Assembly (NCBI RefSeq): GCF_020520425.1
Contig: NC_079491.1
Location: forward strand, 9,039,143 to 9,103,142
DNA from: Spinacia oleracea
Taxonomy: Eukaryota > Streptophyta > Magnoliopsida > Caryophyllales > Amaranthaceae
Reading direction: 5' to 3'
Length of the DNA: 64,000 nucleotides
Made by a program: the position numbers and the translations under genes
Notes under the pieces: model-generated
The model's input: only the letters and a program-made list of their open reading frames with translations
What the model was told of the DNA's origin: nothing
The model's database searches: none
Shown: one piece after another, positions 54,638-64,000 of the stretch
Numbering within the stretch: the stretch's first letter is position 1
Layout of the letters: each line of letters opens with the position of its first letter

Positions 54638-57600
54638 TTAGCCTTCCATCATGGCTTTTGCAGCATCAATAATACTGTCTCTAAGATCCTTTGGAGCGCG
54701 GCCTAAGACTGTATAGCCTTCTTTGTCTTCAATATCTACATCTGCTCCGTGTCTCACTAGAAGAAGTGCAACCTGTCACCAAATCAATTCCAGAAATTAG
54801 AATATGAAGCCTAATTCATATAGCCGACAGTAATGAACTCTTGTTTTTGCAACTGGTAAACGGAGTAAAATGGTGTGATTGAGTTTTAGGTGTGGCAATA
54901 GCAGGGAAAAAAAGAAAAAAAAGAAATGAACATATTGGCCATTTTCAATAGCTCAATTGGTGAGCGTTTGCAAATCTAACTGATGTAATACCAGATACGA
55001 CTCCAGTCTGAAGAGGTTTTTGTCAACTGATATTCATTTCAGCAAACTCCACACAAGTACAGAAACAGGGCCACTTATCAAAGTTTCAGCAGACGAAGAA
55101 GGCAATAAAACCCAACTTCACCCTTCTTTTTCTTCAATGTGAAATTATTAGTGAAGTTTGAGGGAAGACAAAAGAAAGTTATCACATAGCTAAGCCCATT
55201 AAGAAGATAACATAAAAAGTTATCTCTATCTAATATTTACCTGTTTGTTTTCACATATGACAGCAGTCATTAGAGGCGTCTGATTAGCTTTGTCAAGGGC
55301 ATCGATCTCAGCTCCTTCTTCAATGAGGAATTCACACAGCTCTGAGTGTCCTGTGCTAGCTGCACGATGCAGTGGTGTGCATCCAACCTAAAACAAATGC
55401 TTGAGCTTCAGCCGCTATGTAGCATCATGAGTACTTTTACAAAAAGAACGACGAAACGCAAAAAAAAAATAAAAAAATGTTGTTTTCACTATAAAAAATC
55501 TAGTGATAAATACTGAACCTTATCCTTAACATTGATGTTTGCACCGTGAACAAGCAACATGTCAGCAATCTTCACCCATCCCTTGCTAGCAGCATAGTGA
55601 AGAGCAGCTCGACCACCATCATTTTTCAAGTTAACATCAGCTCCTGTCCATAATAATATAACTCATGTAATATAAGAAATAAATTTTTGAAGTAAAATAT
55701 ACATCCAATAACAAAAACATTGAGCAGCAAGAAGGTATAGAAGGAGGTTGATTAGCAAAATCATTCCCAAATAAACAGATCAGCAACTCAGCACAAGGTG
55801 CAACAACTAATAAGCCGTCTCTGAGAATTGCAGTCACGTCACCAAAAAATGTATTACGAATTTCACCACAGATGGGGTTTTCGGACGTTGAGAAGTGAGA
55901 AGATTAACCTCTAACCACCGTAAAATAGTAGAGATGCTATTTCCAAAAGACCCAAAGGGGAATAATTTTCTAATGGAAGCACAAAATACGAGAAAAAGGG
56001 AGTCAAATACTTTTTAACCCATCCCTTTAAATGGCACATTAGAACTAGTTGCTTGAAATTATATTGAAGTAGAAATCATGGTAAAGCAAAAATACTATTG
56101 ACAAACAGGATTTTTCTAGGCGGTAGTAATAACAATTGAAATAATAGTGATACTATGAAACAGCAACAACAGTGATAAAACAAATAAAAAAAAAAGGTAG
56201 ATATATTCCTAAAGGAGAAAAGAAAGGGGTGGGGAAGGCCAGGAACATAAGCTTCTTGTCTTACTACCCCATGAGTCCAGCATAGTGGGTGCTTAGAATT
56301 TAGAACATCTATTTCTCCTGTTAAATGATATTTTAGCCGATTTTCTTAAAAGTGCATGTTATTGAATCAATGTCATTCCGAGCCTTTAAGTGACTGATTA
56401 GTGGGTTTTAAGATTCCAAACTTCCTTATATGGCCATCGGAAACATTCCCCCAAAGTTTAGAAATTTCAGAGACCGGGTCCCGGAACCTCCAAATTTGAT
56501 TAAAAAAATAACCCATTGTGTTCCTACATTTTTGGCAAATTTGAACATTTTCAGACCCAGAAAAGTTAGAGGTCCAGATGATTCTCATATTACCCCATGG
56601 GTCCCCGGGAGGCATGTTCGGTGCTTAGAACCATTTATTGCGACTTTAAATGACAATTTAGCCGATTTTCTTCAAAACGGATGTTGTTGGATCAAGGCCA
56701 TTATGTGGCTTTAGGTGACCAACTACTGGGTTTTTTATTCTAAACCTTCTTATATAGTTATATGACCATAAGAAACATTCCCCAAAATCTTAGGAGCTTC
56801 GGAGACCGGATCCCAGAACCTCCAAACTTGGTAAAAAACCGTGTATTATCACTAGGAATGACCGAATGACATTTCTTTAAACGCCAAAAAGCAAAAACGG
56901 AGAGAATATTACTGAAGCAATAACAAATTCAGAGAGCATCGAAGTTGCAAATTTATGTCAATGCATGATGTCTGAATCCTAGATTCCAATGAATCCAAAT
57001 TAGGTTAAAAAGACACAAGGTGAGATAGGAGAAATATGTGTAACATCCTCAAATTCTCCTGTCTTTTTTAGATCAATAAAGTCTATAAATTAGGGATCTG
57101 TGGTCTTATACACATCTCTACACTAACGGTGGCAGCAGCAAGAGAGAACTCTTCAGTAAATTCAAGACATCTGCTACTTTCCCACAGCTGGGGAAGACCT
57201 TCATGAATGTGCCCATCTTTCTTTCTATTCAAGTTAACAAATTAACACCAATTTTCCAGCTAAACTTAGTAGACTTGCTTATGTCAAAACATACTACGGT
57301 TTGGCCGCATGTTAATTGGAATAAGTACATTACAGCAACAGCTGCAGGAAATTCTCACCATAGCAAAATGGTAATACTGTCTCAACGTCACTATTCTGGA
57401 CACTTCATCTACTCTTGTCTAGCCTTGACTATCCAACATTTCTTCTTTTTTAATATTTCAAATTTATAGTCTCACATGCTTAAATGCCATTATGTCCAAT
57501 TAACGTATAACCCAGCTAAATTATGCTACTATTGGTAAATTTTAGCACTCCTAAACTTGTGCGTTTTGTTGATTGGGACAGTCAAGGTGAAACAAAGGGA

Positions 57601-59804
57601 CTCCTAATACAATAAAGTTACAAACTCTGGGAGCGGAGGTGCATTTAGAAGACAAAAAACGACGCATGATATCTGAACCTTACATTGTAAATAAGAAGTC
57701 ACAAAACATATAGAACACCACATTGCACATCATACACGTAGTTTACCGTAGGCATAGTCATGTACTTTACAAGTGTGAGGAGATATTTGCAAATAGAATC
57801 GGCGGTCCACATCATGTAAAAACCTCCTCCTACACTCACACTATGACCAATAAGAATGACCTTAGGCACATTAGCAATTAAGCCCTCACAGCAGTGTATA
57901 AAAAGGCGCGCCTAGGCTCTGAGGCGCAAGGCGATTGGAGCCAGCGCCTTTTATTGTCTAGGCGAGGCGATTTCGATGAGGCGCAAAAAGGTGCACAAAG
58001 GCGCACTTTGAGGCGCAAAAACGCGCACCTGCCAAGGCACACACCATTTTCACTTTTTTTTTTACTTTTTATTAGGGCGCCTCACTTCAATGAGGCGCGC
58101 CTCGGGCGCTGGGAACTCCAAATCGCCTTGTTGCGCCTTGAGCCTTTATTATACATTGCCTCGCAGTAAAAACTCATAACCAATTTGGAAAAAGAAGATC
58201 AAAATTAATATTGTGGATAGGCTTCTAGAGACCGTTTCAACTAAATTCAACGTGAAATTGAAGTCCATGTCAACTTGCCTAATGGGCGTCTGAAGTCTAA
58301 AGAGTTACGGAGTACAAACAAACTAGGACTAGAGTGAAAGTCATCATGCTTGAGGTCTAAATTAGATCATTTCTTGTAACCCCAATAGACCCTCCAGAAA
58401 GAAAGCCCTTACAACTGGAATAGGCAATTATTCTTTGTGCACTGCGAAATATTTCCTTCCTACCACAAACGAAAAGAAATTGACACGCTACCAGGAAAAG
58501 GAGTGAGAAGTTAGTATATAGTTTCTTTTACTGCCCATTAACAACCTCTGCATTTTCCCACAAGCTGTTCCTATTATTTAAACCAAGGGAAGTTTAAACT
58601 TCTTTTTTGTTCGCCCATCAGCAACTCTCATTTTTCCACTTGATTGACCCTATCGCCACCTTTTTTTCCTATGGACAACCATGGACATAGGAACAAGTGA
58701 AACTAAAGAAACTCTCTCACCTGTTGCATCTCCCCAAGAATTCCCACTTAGAGTAAGACTGACACAGCACCCCCATCGTTATCGAAAATTTCCTTAAAGG
58801 CTTCTCTAATTTATGACAATGCCCTCTATACTAAAGTTGGAAAGGCGATGTCCTGACTCCTGAGACCTGTGACACATTGATTTTACATCATACTTTGAAT
58901 GAATTTCTAACATCTATTTCATGGTTGTGAACTTGTGATCGCAGTGTAGTTGATGTGAATCCTATAGTAAATTTATATGATAAAATGGGTCATTAAATTA
59001 TGTCTCCCAAAACCATGTGCACAAAACTGGGAGTCTGGAACAAACCAATGTCTCAAACAAATCCATAATGCCAAACACATCGAGCCTCGGGAATCAACTC
59101 AACATAACATGACAAATTCTTATAAAAGCATAATCACAAGCCAATCGTAATCCTAAAATGTATGAAAAGATCATGGCAAGTACTTTCAAACCAATCAAAA
59201 GTTCAGCACTAAACCATTTGTGCCCATCTTCCTCACTTTACCCCGAAAACCAATAATCATTCAATTGCAGCAGTTTGATGGGGCAATTAAGTAAACACAA
59301 ACCCATTAACCCAAATTTGAAGCTTGAACGACAAGATTCTTAAATTTACAGTAATCCCTGATAAATTATACTAAAACCACAAAAGAAATGACATACCTTT
59401 AGTGAGGAGAATTTGGAGAATGTCAAGATTCCCAATGCTGGAAGCAGAATGAATTGGGGCCCACCCTTCTTCATCCTTGCTATTAATCACCTTCCCTAGT
59501 GAATCAGCTTCTGCTAGAATCCCCACCAACTAAACAAAACCCAGAAAAATTAACCAGCAAAAAAAAAAAATGAACCCTAGAAAAAGAAATCAAAAGCAAA
59601 AAAATCGAATGGAACCTTGGAGTGAGCTGAGGAAGTGGCGACGTGGAGGAGAGAGCGGCCATCTTCGTTGCGAAGAGAGAGAAAGTTGGAGAGCTGGTCA
59701 CTGGAGAAGGTGTGGAAGAGTGAAGCGTCACCGGACTCGGCGGCTTTGAAGAGGTCGGTTGCGGTGGTTTCTGTCTCCTTTGAAGCGTCAATTTCCATCT
59801 CCAT
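54638..59804 (-). CDS. gankyrin-like ankyrin-repeat protein (proteasome non-ATPase subunit 10 type)
   Basis: Five exons on the minus strand: 59616-59804, 59397-59529, 55519-55643, 55241-55387, 54638-54772, all in phase with GT/AG borders, giving 242 residues and no break. The N-terminus is MEMEIDASKETETTATDLFK. Ankyrin repeats follow (DGRSLLHVATSSAHSK; EGWAPIHSAASIGNLDIL; GRAALHYAASKGWVKIADML; GCTPLHRAASTGHSELCEFL; NQTPLMTAVICENKQVALLL), ending DIIDAAKAMMEG-like (SIIDAAKAMMEG). Size and repeat order match the plant gankyrin-like family. In animals gankyrin (PSMD10) is a chaperone for the proteasome base ATPase Rpt3; a proteasome role here is by analogy. The 3.75-kb intron 2 carries a 325-bp tandem duplication and an AGGCGC-type element. 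The start is the first ATG on the minus strand in the open frame. Confidence 0.9.
56300..56850. repeat. 325-bp tandem duplication in the ankyrin-gene intron
   Basis: Two diverged copies offset by 325 bp share, in order, TTAGCCGATTTTCTT (56333 and 56658), a GTTGGATCAA/ATTGAATCAA segment, CCTTATATGG / CTTATATAG, GAAACATTCCCC, and CGGAGACCGGATCCC / CAGAGACCGGGTCCC followed by GGAACCTCCAAA / AGAACCTCCAAA. Probably part of an LTR or other dispersed repeat. Confidence 0.7.
57898..58160. mobile_element. AGGCGC-rich element, relative of the hAT-type MITE
   Basis: TATAAAAAGGCGCGCCTAGG ... GCGCCTTGAGCCTTTATTATA, inverted ends around a short T-run, filled with GAGGCGCAAGGCG motifs. Composition and organisation match the element at 4932-5521, but it is half as long and no 8-bp duplication is clear. 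Lies in the ankyrin-gene intron 2. Confidence 0.55.
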
Positions 59805-60617
59805 TAACGTCAACACGAATGAATAATTTTTATTAACCTCTCCGTTTCGGGCTCATGCGTTAATCGCAACGTTTCGACCTTATGCTCGCTCTTGCCGATA
59901 CACAATTTTGACTATTATCAATACCGTTTTTAATAACTTTCTAGTAAAATATAACGAATAACGCGATTAATTTGAAATAAAATGAGTAGCAAATAAGAGT
60001 TACAGAGTATTTATTATCAAATTGTATGTCATTAGGTTTTATGATAGTAAATCGTGATCTGAGTGAGTTTCGAGAATGTATTTTGATGTTTGCGATTTAG
60101 TAGAGTTGCTAGACGACTGTGGTATATGTAACCAAATTAAGAGTTTATCATCGTTTAGGAATTGGGGCTAGTTAATTCATGTTACACTATATAATCGATG
60201 TGGGGTCAATGTGTGCATATATTGATCGTGTAAAAATAAATCAAGTCCATTTGACGGTTGAGTGTCAAAATGTTGTCAGGTCGGTTTAGTTGTTAATCGT
60301 TTGGGACTTGGGGATGGAGTATGATACAAACGAGTTGAGCCGAGCCTAGCCGAGCCGATTTTAGTTTGTTCGAGCAAAGCTTGATAAAGTGTAATAATGT
60401 TCGAGCTAAATCGGGATTGCGCTTGGATGAGATCTAAAATCTCTTGTTCGAGCTTGACTCTTTTATTTAACGATCTTAAAATTTTGTTCAAATTTGTTTA
60501 TTATCTTTAAAATCGACTTTTGACCAGACTTTAACCAAACTCGTGCGCGACTAGTTCACGAATATACCATCTCACTTTTATTCTTACAAATCTACCGTAG
60601 ACATCTCTACTCTCTAG
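59805..60617 (-). promoter_or_regulatory. upstream region of the ankyrin gene, intergenic
   Basis: Should contain the ankyrin-gene promoter near 59805-60000. Further right there is a GAGCCGAGCC / TTCGAGC repeat-like tract (60330-60450), possibly a TE scrap. No coding. Confidence 0.35.
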
Positions 60618-60626
60618 GGCCTAAAA

Positions 60627-63217
60627 CGCAAATTTGATGGTGCAGGCGTGTGCACCGTGCTTTAGGTGCACCGGAAACAAAACGACATAAAAAACACATA
60701 AAACACGCTTGTTTCATTAAATCCTGGGAACAAAAGAACATTTTCCTTGAACAAAAGAACATTAAAGTCTCTGTTCTTTTCAGCTCTATATTTCGCGTTT
60801 TTTATTCGTTTTGCTTTTTTCTTGCGATATATATTCTTCTAGATTTTATGTTTTGAACTCAAATTGTGAAGAGGAAAGAAAAAGTATGAACTAGGTTTTC
60901 TAAAATGGTTCTTAGAGAGAGAAAGTAGTGAAAATTCCCAAAAATTCATTGATTTTTCTGCTTCAACATCAAATTAAATCGATTCTTCTTCTTCAAATCT
61001 GAATTCTACAGCTGATAATCAGATTTCGGGAGGTAATTTTTCAATTTTGAAATAATAAATTCTAGGTTTTGATGATTTTGATTTTGTAATAATCGTGTGT
61101 TTGATGATTTTGATGATTTTGTTTTTGTAATAATCGATTTTTGATGGTTTTGATGATTTTATTATGTAACAACACGCTGATTTCGTTGAAATCGCTGATT
61201 TTGAAGATTTGGATTATGTAATTACGATTTTTTTCCAGAAAAGAACATTTTTACATATTAAAAGAACATATGCTCGTATTAAAAGAACAGATTCTTTATG
61301 CTCGTATTAAAAGAACAGTTTCATTATAGTAGAAAAATAGACCATTTGCGTTTCATAATTTGTTCTTTCATTCTATTGTGTTCTTCTTTTTTATTATTTT
61401 CAATTTCATTTGCATTTCATAACTTGTTCTTTTTATTTTATTGTGTCATTTTTCTTCTTACTTTTTATTTGTCCTTTGTTCTTTTGGTTGCGTTCTTTTT
61501 CTTGGTTTTATACATGTTAACCTATTATTTTTTTCAGATATTATGAATAATGTGCTTCATAATTCATAACAGAATGATGAAAATGATGATTCCGAATCAT
61601 ATATTATTGTTGGACAAGGTACTTAACTTGTTCTTTTAGTCTCTCTATTTGTTCTTTTAGTCTTTTCATTTGTTCTTTTTATAATATTCTGCTAAAAGAA
61701 CAAAATAAAAACACGTGCATAGTTCTCATGCATTATGCACTCTTTTTTCCTTTCTCCTTCTCTGTTATTCTTTGATTCTAATTCCTATTTTTTCATTTTC
61801 TATTTTTCAGCAACTATATATAATAATTGTACTTATGAATCATAACCATTAGTCATTTTATAAATACATTTTAGAGAGAGAAAGAGGAGAGGATTTATAT
61901 GCTCTCAACATAAGAGAGATTTTTTGAGAGAGAAAGAGTGAGATGGTGAGTGAAAGAGTAAAAATGTATTTTCTCCGTATTCTCTCTCTAAAATTCCTTC
62001 TGAATGTTTCTCCTTTGTTGAAAAATGAGTGAATTAAGAAAAACACTAGTTCAATTTGGCTAGTTTTCGAAGCAAGAGAATATCGGGAGAGCGTGATATT
62101 TTCCGAGGATTGAGATCAGTTTTTGAAGATTTATTAAAAGATATTGATGATCCTGATAAATGTTGATCAAGTGTTTAAGGTACGTTTCCTTGTTCTTTCT
62201 TCTAATGTTCTTTTCAAATTGTAATGTTCTTTTCACAACTTTACTTTTACCGTGACATCAACATAGTTTGTTCTTTTAAATCAACATAGTTTGTTCTTTT
62301 ATATCAACGTACATAGATTGTTAAAAAAAGAACATATAATGGTTTGAAAAGAACACATAACATTTCAAAAAGAACATAGTCTGATTCGTGGTAAAAGAAC
62401 AAAAATACTTTTAAAAAAAATATAGATTTAGTTTTAAGTGCATCAAAAAATCGTCGTTTTTGTCTTTTTTTAATTATAACATAAAATCGTTTGAATAGAA
62501 CAAATAACACTTAATAAAAGAACATAGATCTGGTGCGTTGGATAAGAACAAAAATACATTTAAATAAAAATATAGATCTAGTTGTAAGTGAATCAAAATA
62601 TCGTCGTTTTTGTCTTTTTAATTAGAACACTAAGTAGTTTGAAAAGAACAAATACAACTAATAAAAGAACATAGATTCGTTGTTCTTTTCGTCCCTTTCA
62701 TTCTGTTCTTTTGTTCTATAAGGAAAAAGAAAATGTTGTTCTTTTTCATGTGTTTTGTTCTCTTGTTCTTTTTTTTGTTTTTTTCTTAAATTTTTTTTGA
62801 GTTTTTGTTATTTTATTTTTCTTTTGATTTTGTTCTTTGTGTTTTCTAAAAAAGTTGTTCTCTTTTTAATTATTTTGTGTTCTTTTTAACTTTTTTACTG
62901 TTTTTAAATTTTTTATAATATTATCGATAATATGTTTTTTTTTTCTGTTGCATTTTTCACATGATGTTCTTTTTGTAAAATAGTTGTTCTTTTTATAGTG
63001 TATCAGGAGAGAGAATATGGTAATTTCAATTTTGTACATTTTCATTAGTTTTTTAACATTAGTGTTCTTTTCAGCTGTTGGTTAATGTTCTTTTCGTTTA
63101 CTCTATTATGTTCTTTCTGTTTAGTTTCTTATGTTCTTTTTGTATTTTTTTATTTTTTGCATTTTGGTGCAGGTGCACGTAGATCTACGTGCAGGCCCCT
63201 GCACCATCCGCGCGTTG
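60627..63217. mobile_element. long GAACA-motif MULE, copy 2
   Basis: 2591 bp. Left CGCAAATTTGATGGTGCAGG then CGTGTGCACCGTGCT; right CAGGCCCCTGCACCATCC then GCGCGTTG. It has a perfect 9-bp target duplication GGCCTAAAA (60618-60626, 63218-63226). It is co-linear with copy 1: leader-like GAGAGAAAG tract, ATTCTTCTTCTTCAAAT..., GAGGTAATTTTTC (61032), then dense TTGTTCTTTT / AAAAGAACA arrays (61240-61720 and 62190-63140). A splice-bounded segment near 61540-61620 (NDENDDSESYIIVGQG) could be the vestige of a coding exon. No transposase core is visible. Confidence 0.85.
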
Positions 63218-63320
63218 GGCCTAAAATAGTGTAGTAAATGGGTATAGGGCTTAAGACTTAAAGATAATGAACACATTTGGGAGACTTTCAAGGCAAAAGG
63301 CCAAAGAAGCAAAGAAACTT

Positions 63321-63606
63321 ATGACACAGTCCTTTTCCCTCCACCATCCGTGCACGTTAGCATCGCCACCCTTTTCCACCACCAATTTCCGCTTTCTTAA
63401 CCCCCGCCAAAACTGTCCGCCACCTCACTCCGCCTCTCTCTCCTCCCTCAGGATGAGCTCCACCACTGTTGACGGTAGCAATATTAACAGTCCCGGTGAT
63501 GTTGCCGCTACTGAGTTGGACCACATTTTCAAGCAGAAACGCACCATTCGATCCAAAGTCCGCAAATCCCTTAAGGAGATGGACCCTTCTCAGCGCGCAA
63601 TTGAAG
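63321..63606 (+). CDS. 5FCL: 5-formyltetrahydrofolate cyclo-ligase, first exon (partial gene)
   Basis: Converts 5-formyl-THF to 5,10-methenyl-THF with ATP; the plant enzyme is mitochondrial. The exon encodes a Ser/Pro-rich transit-peptide-like leader (MTQSFSLHHPCTLASPPFST...) and then the enzyme start, ELDHIFKQKRTIRSKVRKSL-KEMDPSQRAIEG, ending ATTGAAG|gtataa at 63606. An in-frame upstream ATG at 63267 would add 18 residues; 63321 gives a more typical leader, and an inner Met at 63453 is also possible. The rest of the gene lies beyond the window. The TSD of the long MULE ends at 63226, so the TE occupies the immediate promoter. Confidence 0.8.
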
Positions 63607-64000
63607 GTATAAGAAAATTTCTTTCTTCAATTCTAGTACTCCATTATTTTGATTATATTTGTGAACTGGGGTTTTGCCGTTTTGGCAGCATTGCTTAGTT
63701 TGTTGGTATTTTGATTAAATTGGATAATTTGAGTAGATTTGTATTTTGATTTGATTAGATTAGCAATTTGAATAGATTGGATGAATTGAGTGGAGTAAAC
63801 ATTTGGGCAGCAATTGGGCATTTTGGTAGTTTGATCAAGTAGGTATTCAAATGAGGATGGAACTTGCCCTTGTTTCCTGAATGTTGGATCAAATTGTGAA
63901 GTGCCTTGTGTAGAGGTAATAATTTGATCTTGAAATAGTGAAAGAATGGGGACATTGATGATTCAAGTACTCCCTTCTTCCAGACCTGTTGTCTGGACTT
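63607..64000 (+). other. intron of the 5-FCL gene
   Basis: AT-rich with several ATTTGGATTAGATT-like short repeats; no next exon is visible before the window ends. Confidence 0.6.

Overview
The window is nuclear DNA from a flowering plant, almost certainly a eudicot. It is AT-rich, its genes have many introns with GT/AG borders, the proteins match plant families, and most of the rest is transposable-element (TE) debris. Several TE families (CTCCCTCCGT-ended MITEs, a copia-type LTR beginning TGAAGG on the minus strand) resemble ones I associate with Caryophyllales/Amaranthaceae. That placement is recollection, not something the sequence proves.

Gene content: (1) minus strand 1751-13329, the N-terminal half of a transportin-SR/TNPO3 importin (MOS14-like), 15 exons traced codon by codon, with a LINE, an RTE-type LINE and a hAT-type MITE in its introns; (2) plus strand 26467-32785, a complete 9-exon gene for a NOL9/Grc3-type polynucleotide 5'-kinase, with a probable 5'UTR exon near 24.2-24.46 kb; (3) plus strand 44226-47300, a wall-associated receptor kinase pseudogene with frameshifts, a stop and a deleted P-loop; (4) plus strand 50288-52538, a complete two-exon DUF593 (GTD-binding) myosin-binding-type membrane protein; (5) minus strand 54638-59804, a complete five-exon gankyrin-like ankyrin protein; (6) plus strand from 63321, the first exon of 5-formyltetrahydrofolate cyclo-ligase, running off the window. 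Two lone terminal-exon candidates (29-149 plus, 48998-49072 minus) could not be identified. The genes are unrelated single-copy housekeeping genes, not a pathway.

The spaces between and inside genes are where the interest lies. I could define many TEs by both ends plus target-site duplications (TSDs). A 1.94-kb Pack-MULE (13874-15816, 9-bp TSD) carries fragments of three unrelated genes (chaperonin-10, a WEB-family coiled coil, a PPR protein) and sits inside a probable Helitron. A Mutator-like family with CGCAA... ends and 9-bp TSDs occurs as two long copies (40668-43079, 60627-63217) and two short ones (23928-24187, 53170-53465). All four are built around many copies of one motif, TGTTCTTTT/AAAAGAACA. 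This motif-array family is my best candidate for something undescribed. One long copy ends about 100 bp upstream of the 5-FCL start codon. Other bounded elements are foldback Mutator-type elements at 20264-20786 and 38269-38621, a hAT-type MITE at 4932-5521, a SINE at 39807-39922 with a 17-bp TSD, a copia-type solo LTR at 17241-18641, a degenerate Gypsy element starting 37 bp after the NOL9 stop, and a set of Stowaway-like MITEs.

All family assignments are made by eye from remembered motifs; no database search was run.
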